Source: Clostridia bacterium
GTDB lineage: Bacteria; Bacillota; Clostridia; Christensenellales; CAG-314
Direction of reading: 5' to 3'
Assembly (NCBI GenBank): GCA_900769665.1
Contig: CAAGHL010000070.1
Location: forward strand, 43,776 to 107,775
DNA length: 64,000 bases
This document shows, in pieces, positions 63,809 to 64,000 of this stretch; the stretch's first letter is position 1, and each line of letters starts with the position of its first letter. The translations under genes were made by a program, and so were the position numbers. The notes beneath the pieces were generated by a model, which was not told where the DNA came from, made no database searches, and saw nothing but the letters and a program-made list of their open reading frames with translations.

Positions 63809-63837
63809 TTGACAAGACGCGCATTTTTTGGTACAAT
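63809..63837 (+). promoter_or_regulatory. promoter of tRNA cluster
   Basis: TTGACA, 17 bp, TACAAT, about 53 bp before the first tRNA. Confidence 0.85.
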
Positions 63838-63890
63838 AAATAAGCTTTTGACAGTGGCGCTATCGTTACCACGATTGTCGGCAGCAATAT

Positions 63891-63967
63891 GGCGGCGTAG
63901 CTTAGTTGGTTATAGCGGCCGGTTCATACCCGGCAGGTCGTTGTTTCGAATCCGGCCGCCGCTACCA
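63891..63967 (+). tRNA. tRNA with CAT anticodon (elongator Met, or Ile2)
   Basis: Acceptor GGCGGCG pairs with CGCCGCT (G1-U72); D arm GCTTAGTTGGTTATAGC; anticodon arm GCCGG-TTCATAC-CCGGC with anticodon CAT; T loop TTCGAAT; encoded CCA. The first pair is not the C1-A72 of initiator tRNA, so it is elongator Met or the lysidine-modified Ile2 species. The T stem has one mismatch next to the loop. Confidence 0.92.
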
Positions 63968-63974
63968 CTTTCAT

Positions 63975-64000
63975 GGCTCCTTGGTCAAGCGGTCAAGACA
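63975..64000 (+). tRNA. tRNA-Glu, truncated by window end
   Basis: GGCTCCTTGGTCAAGCGGTC begins a typical tRNA-Glu acceptor and D arm, eight bases after the previous tRNA. The anticodon lies outside the window, so the identity rests on similarity of the 5' half. Confidence 0.7.

Larger units (their letters stand above)
62923..63890. other. gene-free repeat-rich region before tRNA cluster
   Basis: Nearly 1 kb with no convincing gene. It contains a partial repeat A (63147-63173), a partial repeat C (63183-63199), a hairpin GTAAGGG...CCCTTAC (63196-63216), the inverted-repeat element at 63218-63300, then unexplained sequence and the tRNA promoter. Confidence 0.55.

Overview
The window looks like a chromosomal segment of an anaerobic member of the Bacillota (class Clostridia or a close relative). 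Supporting evidence: pyruvate:ferredoxin oxidoreductase, a T-box upstream of ileS, a LytTR/GHKL two-component pair, an SOS-regulated Y-family polymerase followed by a YolD-like gene, the Firmicutes-type (type 2) galT, a pyrR-uracil permease pair with an attenuator, strong GGAGG ribosome binding sites and very regular promoters with 17-bp spacers. Several lipoproteins and large surface proteins, plus galactose, rhamnose and beta-glucoside genes, fit a gut carbohydrate fermenter. The species assignment is inference; no rRNA is present. There is no prophage, IS transposase or CRISPR array that I can see.

Layout. 1-1.6 kb: a truncated ABC exporter gene and the rpsF-ssb-rpsR operon. 1.8-12 kb: mostly envelope genes (hypothetical protein, a large zinc-ribbon-rich lipoprotein broken by a frameshift, HAD phosphatase, UPF0104 membrane protein, lipoprotein, purine permease), then a membrane-anchored GH3 glycosidase with permuted domain order (12-15.2 kb). 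15.5-17.6 kb: histidine kinase and LytTR regulator. 17.9-19.5 kb: LexA-controlled Y-family polymerase plus YolD. 19.7-28.2 kb: small zinc-ribbon/acidic protein, YgjV-like protein, uridine kinase plus tyrosine phosphatase, SGNH-like and PQ-loop-like proteins, a LysR regulator, a surface protein, a pseudouridine synthase and a methyltransferase. 28.9-32.8 kb: ileS with an isoleucine T-box leader. 33-35.4 kb: attenuator-pyrR-uraA. 35.5-39.5 kb: heterodimeric ABC exporter with its MarR repressor. 39.8-44.5 kb: galT-galK-galE operon and a divergent AraC regulator. 44.7-50.4 kb: glycosyltransferase, an unusually long sugar-ABC ATPase, an SDR and YbaK. 50.4-58 kb: nifJ behind a structured leader, then an AT-rich GLUG-repeat surface protein lying between two nearly identical 80-bp repeats. 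58-63 kb: rhaB-rhaA-rhaD with a divergent AraC regulator. The last kilobase holds repeats and the start of a tRNA cluster (tRNA-Met, then a truncated tRNA-Glu).

How the genes work together. Two complete sugar-entry modules (Leloir galactose, L-rhamnose to DHAP plus lactaldehyde) each sit beside a divergent AraC-type regulator. The orphan MsmK-type ATPase could energise several sugar ABC permeases encoded elsewhere. PFOR then oxidises the pyruvate. Regulation is visible in the DNA itself: a T-box, a pyrimidine-type attenuator with a competing antiterminator, a LexA box, a MarR palindrome and a three-way-junction RNA in the nifJ leader.

The most interesting non-coding observations are (i) the nifJ leader RNA, (ii) at least four promoters whose -10 box lies 5-8 bp from the start codon, implying leaderless mRNAs, (iii) several families of short interspersed repeats, one (TACGTA-T-tract) with about ten copies, and (iv) the repeat-flanked surface-protein cassette.
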